DNA of 50,597 bases from NCBI GenBank assembly GCA_938084715.1, contig CALKES010000006.1, forward strand, positions 1 through 50,597, in the 5' to 3' direction. The stretch's first letter is position 1. Every line of letters starts with the position of its first letter. A model generated the notes under the pieces. That model saw nothing but the letters and a program-made list of their open reading frames with translations, was not told where the DNA came from and made no database searches. Positions 48,308 through 50,597 of the stretch are shown here, one piece after another. Both the position numbers and the translations under genes were made by a program. The DNA comes from Candidatus Bipolaricaulota bacterium. Its GTDB lineage: Bacteria; Bipolaricaulota; Bipolaricaulia; Bipolaricaulales; Bipolaricaulaceae.

Positions 48308-48336
48308 GGGGGTGGCCGGCCCCGCCGGCCACCCCC
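48308..48336 (-). terminator. strong stem-loop terminator after the jelly-roll protein gene
   Basis: GGGGGTGGCCGG and CCGGCCACCCCC pair over 12 bases with a 5-base loop, 17 bases past the stop codon at 48354. In the minus direction TCTTCTTCCCCC follows. It separates this gene from the small barrel gene. Confidence 0.75.
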
Positions 48337-48353
48337 GAACACTTCGAACCTCC

Positions 48354-50597
48354 CTACCGGTAGATCGCGAGCTTCTGGAGCTCCGAGGAGATCCAGGTTC
48401 CCGCGACCTTGGCGTGGACGCGGTAGAGGTACACCCCGTTGGCGAGGTACCGGCCCGCGAGGTCGTCCGTGTGCCAGACGAGCTCGCCTCCGGCGACCTC
48501 CGCGGTGTAGACGAGGCGACCGGAGAGGTCGTAGATCTCGACCTTGAGGGCCTCGGGGTCCGCCCCGCGCACCGCGAAGGTGGTGGTGTGGACATCTCGG
48601 ATCGGGTTGGGATAGTTGAAGAACGAAATCCCCATCCCGAGACGCTCCAGCGAAGCCGGCGCCAGGGGAAGGCACGGAGACGGATCGCCTGATTCAGCAG
48701 CGGTTACCTGAATGTTGTCCACGATCCAGCCAACGAACTTGTTGTTGTGCTTATCCACCGAGTCAAAGACGAACTTGATCTGCATCGTCTTTGCTCCGGT
48801 GGGAACTGCGATCGATTTGGACCACTCCGTCCAGGCCCTTTCCGAAAGGGATCTGGAATCCATGTACCAAATCGTGCACCAACCTCCGCTACCGAACCTC
48901 ACCTGGAGGTAGGTCCGATCGAATGCACCGTCATAGGACTCAACCTCCCGCCAGAACCAGAAGCGGACGGTCACGTACTTGGCACCCGAGAGCGAGAACG
49001 GTTTTGAGGTCAGCTCACCCTTTGTAGTGCTTCCAGTGTTGTAGTTGTACCGAACAGCGGGCGGCTGTCCTCCGTAGGCCGTGCCCGTCACTTCAGCCCG
49101 GCCGTAGTACGCAGCGGACTCAGCCACCGGAATCCCGCCCTCAGCCGCAGCGGGAAGGAGATCCTGCCCGTTGTAGATCACCGTGTTCGTACACTGCCAG
49201 AGGCCGGTGGGGGTCTCCCATTTCGCCTCGCTGAACGGGCCGGTGTCGAAGTTCTCCATGAACAGGGCCTGCGAGGCGGCAACCCGGAGGAGACACCGCT
49301 CCTTCTCGTCCTCGGCCAGGGTGGCATCCCTGACCTTGATCGTGGGGTAGAACTCGCCACTGGCGGTGGGCGTCCCCGAGATCACGCCGGTCGTCGGGTC
49401 GACCGAAAGCCCGGGAGGAAGCCCCGTGACCTCCCACTGGTACGGTGGGGTCCCCCCGAACGCCTGGAGGGTAGTGGTGTAGGGCATGCCCTTCACCCCC
49501 TCGGGGAGCGGGCAGCCGGTGGTGATGGAGAGCGCGGGCTCGACAATGCGCACCTCGACCTCATCGATCACCCAACCCGTGAACGCGTTGTTCGTGGCGT
49601 CGACCGAGTCAAATCCGAACCGGACCCACATCCGCGTTGCCCCGGCGGGGATCCTGTCGTTCGAGATCGCCACCACCCTCTGCCACGTCCTCTCCGACGG
49701 GTTCCGGGAGTCCTTGTACCAGATCCGCGTCCAGTTTCGATTGTCGAAGGAGATCTCGACGTAGGTCTGGTCGAAGGCGCCTTTGTCAAACTCTTCCACC
49801 CCTCGCCAATGGCTGAAGCTTACTCCAACGTGCTTCCCGACGTCTACGAGCTGCAGCGGGATCGCCGGCGAGGTCAGGAACCCCGAGGTCCGCGCAGGCG
49901 GGGCCGGCGCCATCGGGTAGACGTAAGTGTAGGTTGGAACGGCTGGGGCGGGCGTGTTGTACGGGCTCAAACCGTAGTACATTGCCCAGTTGGTCCCCGC
50001 GGGCGGGGGCGGCGGCGGGGGATTTGTAGCAGCCAGCACGATGTCTGCGCCATCCACCAGAACCACGTGCGTCCCGTGCCAGAGCCCGGTTGTCGTCCAC
50101 CCCCCTGCGGCAAACGCCGCCCCAGTGACCCAGTTGATTGCGTGGCGCACCGGCCCGGCCCCGATAGCGGGGAGGATCGTCAGGTCAAGCCGCTTCGAGT
50201 CCTGCCCACCGCTCTCGTCCTTGAGGATGAACCCCAGGGTCCAGGTTCCGGCTTGGGTCGGGGTCCCGCGGATCCGTCCCTGGGCCCGGTCGAACTCCAG
50301 GCCCGGTGGGAGAACGTCGTAGCCGCGCTCGAGCTCCCACACCAAGCGGGGATTGACGCCGCCGGGCGCCGGTGTAGCCGCAAGCGTGAAATCGTAGGCC
50401 ACCCGCTCTGTTCCGTTCGGCAACGCCAGCGTGGTGATCGTCGGCGGCTGGCCAACCCAGAGGTCGTCCACGAGCCAGCCAAGGAAGTCATTGTGTTTGG
50501 CGTCCCGGGAGTCGAACTCGAAGATGACCTGCATCCAAACTGCACCAAGTGGGGGGGCGAACCGGTCTGAGATCACCTGCTCCCACCCCGTGGACGA
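48354..50597 (-). CDS. surface protein with jelly-roll and Ig-like repeats and sorting domain (5' truncated)
   Basis: At least 747 residues; the frame stays open to the window edge, so the N-terminus and signal peptide are missing. Three copies of a MAM/jelly-roll-like module can be seen, each ending in a motif such as VIFEFDSRDAKHNDFLGWLV, VRFGFDSVDATNNAFTGWVI and IKFVFDSVDKHNNKFVGWIV, with W(Y)KDSR upstream in the two complete ones. Between them are He_PIG-type Ig domains (LPPGLEFDRAQGRIRGTPTQ and LPPGLSVDPTTGVISGTPTA). The C-terminus ISFFNYPNPIRDVHTTTF, VEIYDLSGRLVYTAEVAGG, GRYLANGVYLYRVHAK, LAIYR is the clearest match in the window to type IX (Por) sorting domains, including the YPNP motif. 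Probably a surface-bound carbohydrate-binding or adhesive protein. Confidence 0.85.
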   Translation of the reverse strand, partial: SSTGWEQVISDRFAPPLGAVWMQVIFEFDSRDAKHNDFLGWLVDDLWVGQPPTITTLALPNGTERVAYDFTLAATPAPGGVNPRLVWELERGYDVLPPGLEFDRAQGRIRGTPTQAGTWTLGFILKDESGGQDSKRLDLTILPAIGAGPVRHAINWVTGAAFAAGGWTTTGLWHGTHVVLVDGADIVLAATNPPPPPPPAGTNWAMYYGLSPYNTPAPAVPTYTYVYPMAPAPPARTSGFLTSPAIPLQLVDVGKHVGVSFSHWRGVEEFDKGAFDQTYVEISFDNRNWTRIWYKDSRNPSERTWQRVVAISNDRIPAGATRMWVRFGFDSVDATNNAFTGWVIDEVEVRIVEPALSITTGCPLPEGVKGMPYTTTLQAFGGTPPYQWEVTGLPPGLSVDPTTGVISGTPTASGEFYPTIKVRDATLAEDEKERCLLRVAASQALFMENFDTGPFSEAKWETPTGLWQCTNTVIYNGQDLLPAAAEGGIPVAESAAYYGRAEVTGTAYGGQPPAVRYNYNTGSTTKGELTSKPFSLSGAKYVTVRFWFWREVESYDGAFDRTYLQVRFGSGGWCTIWYMDSRSLSERAWTEWSKSIAVPTGAKTMQIKFVFDSVDKHNNKFVGWIVDNIQVTAAESGDPSPCLPLAPASLERLGMGISFFNYPNPIRDVHTTTFAVRGADPEALKVEIYDLSGRLVYTAEVAGGELVWHTDDLAGRYLANGVYLYRVHAKVAGTWISSELQKLAIYR

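Noticed and set aside
48354-48620. Reading the C-terminal domains only as flagellar FlgD hook-cap Ig domains
   Set aside because: The fold may be shared, but the proteins are large secreted surface proteins with no flagellar genes in the window, and the barrels beside them favour a sorting role.

Overview
The window is 50.6 kb of very GC-rich, gene-dense bacterial DNA. Neighbouring genes on the same strand commonly overlap by 4 bases (ATGA, GTGA, TTGA, CTGA), and convergent genes often overlap at their 3' ends. Tig, ClpP, FtsH, PolA, RuvC, L9, MurJ, Ddl and Dxr mark a bacterium that makes peptidoglycan and uses the MEP isoprenoid pathway. Several secreted beta-barrels that end in an aromatic residue indicate an outer membrane. 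There is no rRNA, tRNA or CRISPR array, so taxonomy is inference; a deep-branching anaerobic lineage such as Bipolaricaulota (OP1/Acetothermia) would fit, with modest confidence.

Layout. (1) 1-3.7 kb: the end of an RqcH/NFACT gene, an M50 membrane protease, trigger factor and ClpP, and a convergent DUF6125-like gene. (2) 3.7-7.2 kb: a lone molybdenum hydroxylase (xanthine dehydrogenase family) large subunit coupled to an MFS carrier. (3) 7.2-10.3 kb: a Cas4-like Fe-S nuclease, an archaeal/eukaryotic-type Pus10 tRNA pseudouridine synthase, and a secreted fusion of a GATase1-like and a YbjN domain. (4) 10.4-17.0 kb: a catabolic island with two knotted carbamoyltransferase paralogues, carbamate kinase and a FadR-type regulator, divergent from a large fold-type II PLP enzyme, XdhC and a THEP1-like NTPase. 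Together with region 2 this resembles the ygeW/ygeX/yqeA/xdh purine or ureide catabolic clusters of anaerobes. (5) 17.0-20.2 kb: a flavin-fold protein, a leaderless PadR regulator with a His/Cys-rich partner, a decayed chromate transporter, a zinc ribbon and a flavodoxin. (6) 20.4-35.8 kb: housekeeping genes (ddl, an MBL-fold protein, an aminotransferase, tlyA, GNAT, Mut7-C, ACT, polA, ruvC, yceD, rplI, murJ, Rrf2, MIP18, dxr, ftsH). (7) 35.8-50.6 kb: a cell-surface island.

The surface island is the most striking part. Three large secreted proteins (a subtilase, a PKD-repeat protein, and a jelly-roll/Ig-like protein cut by the window edge) end in related 80-90 residue beta domains with the pattern YDLSGR...NGxYLY...VxR. 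This resembles type IX secretion (Por) sorting domains. Each gene is followed in its own direction by a gene for a small outer-membrane beta-barrel, two of which look like PorV/PorQ. A 1,281-residue secreted protein joins a beta-propeller to a C-terminal barrel. I infer a Por-like export or surface-anchoring system built from cargo-barrel pairs.

A second pattern is that many genes carry a sigma70-type -10 box whose last base lies only 6-9 bases before the start codon (tig, the Mo-hydroxylase, the Cas4-like gene, pus10, padR, rrf2, ftsH and the subtilase), which predicts frequent leaderless mRNAs. Two genes (carbamate kinase and the NTPase) appear to start at CTG.
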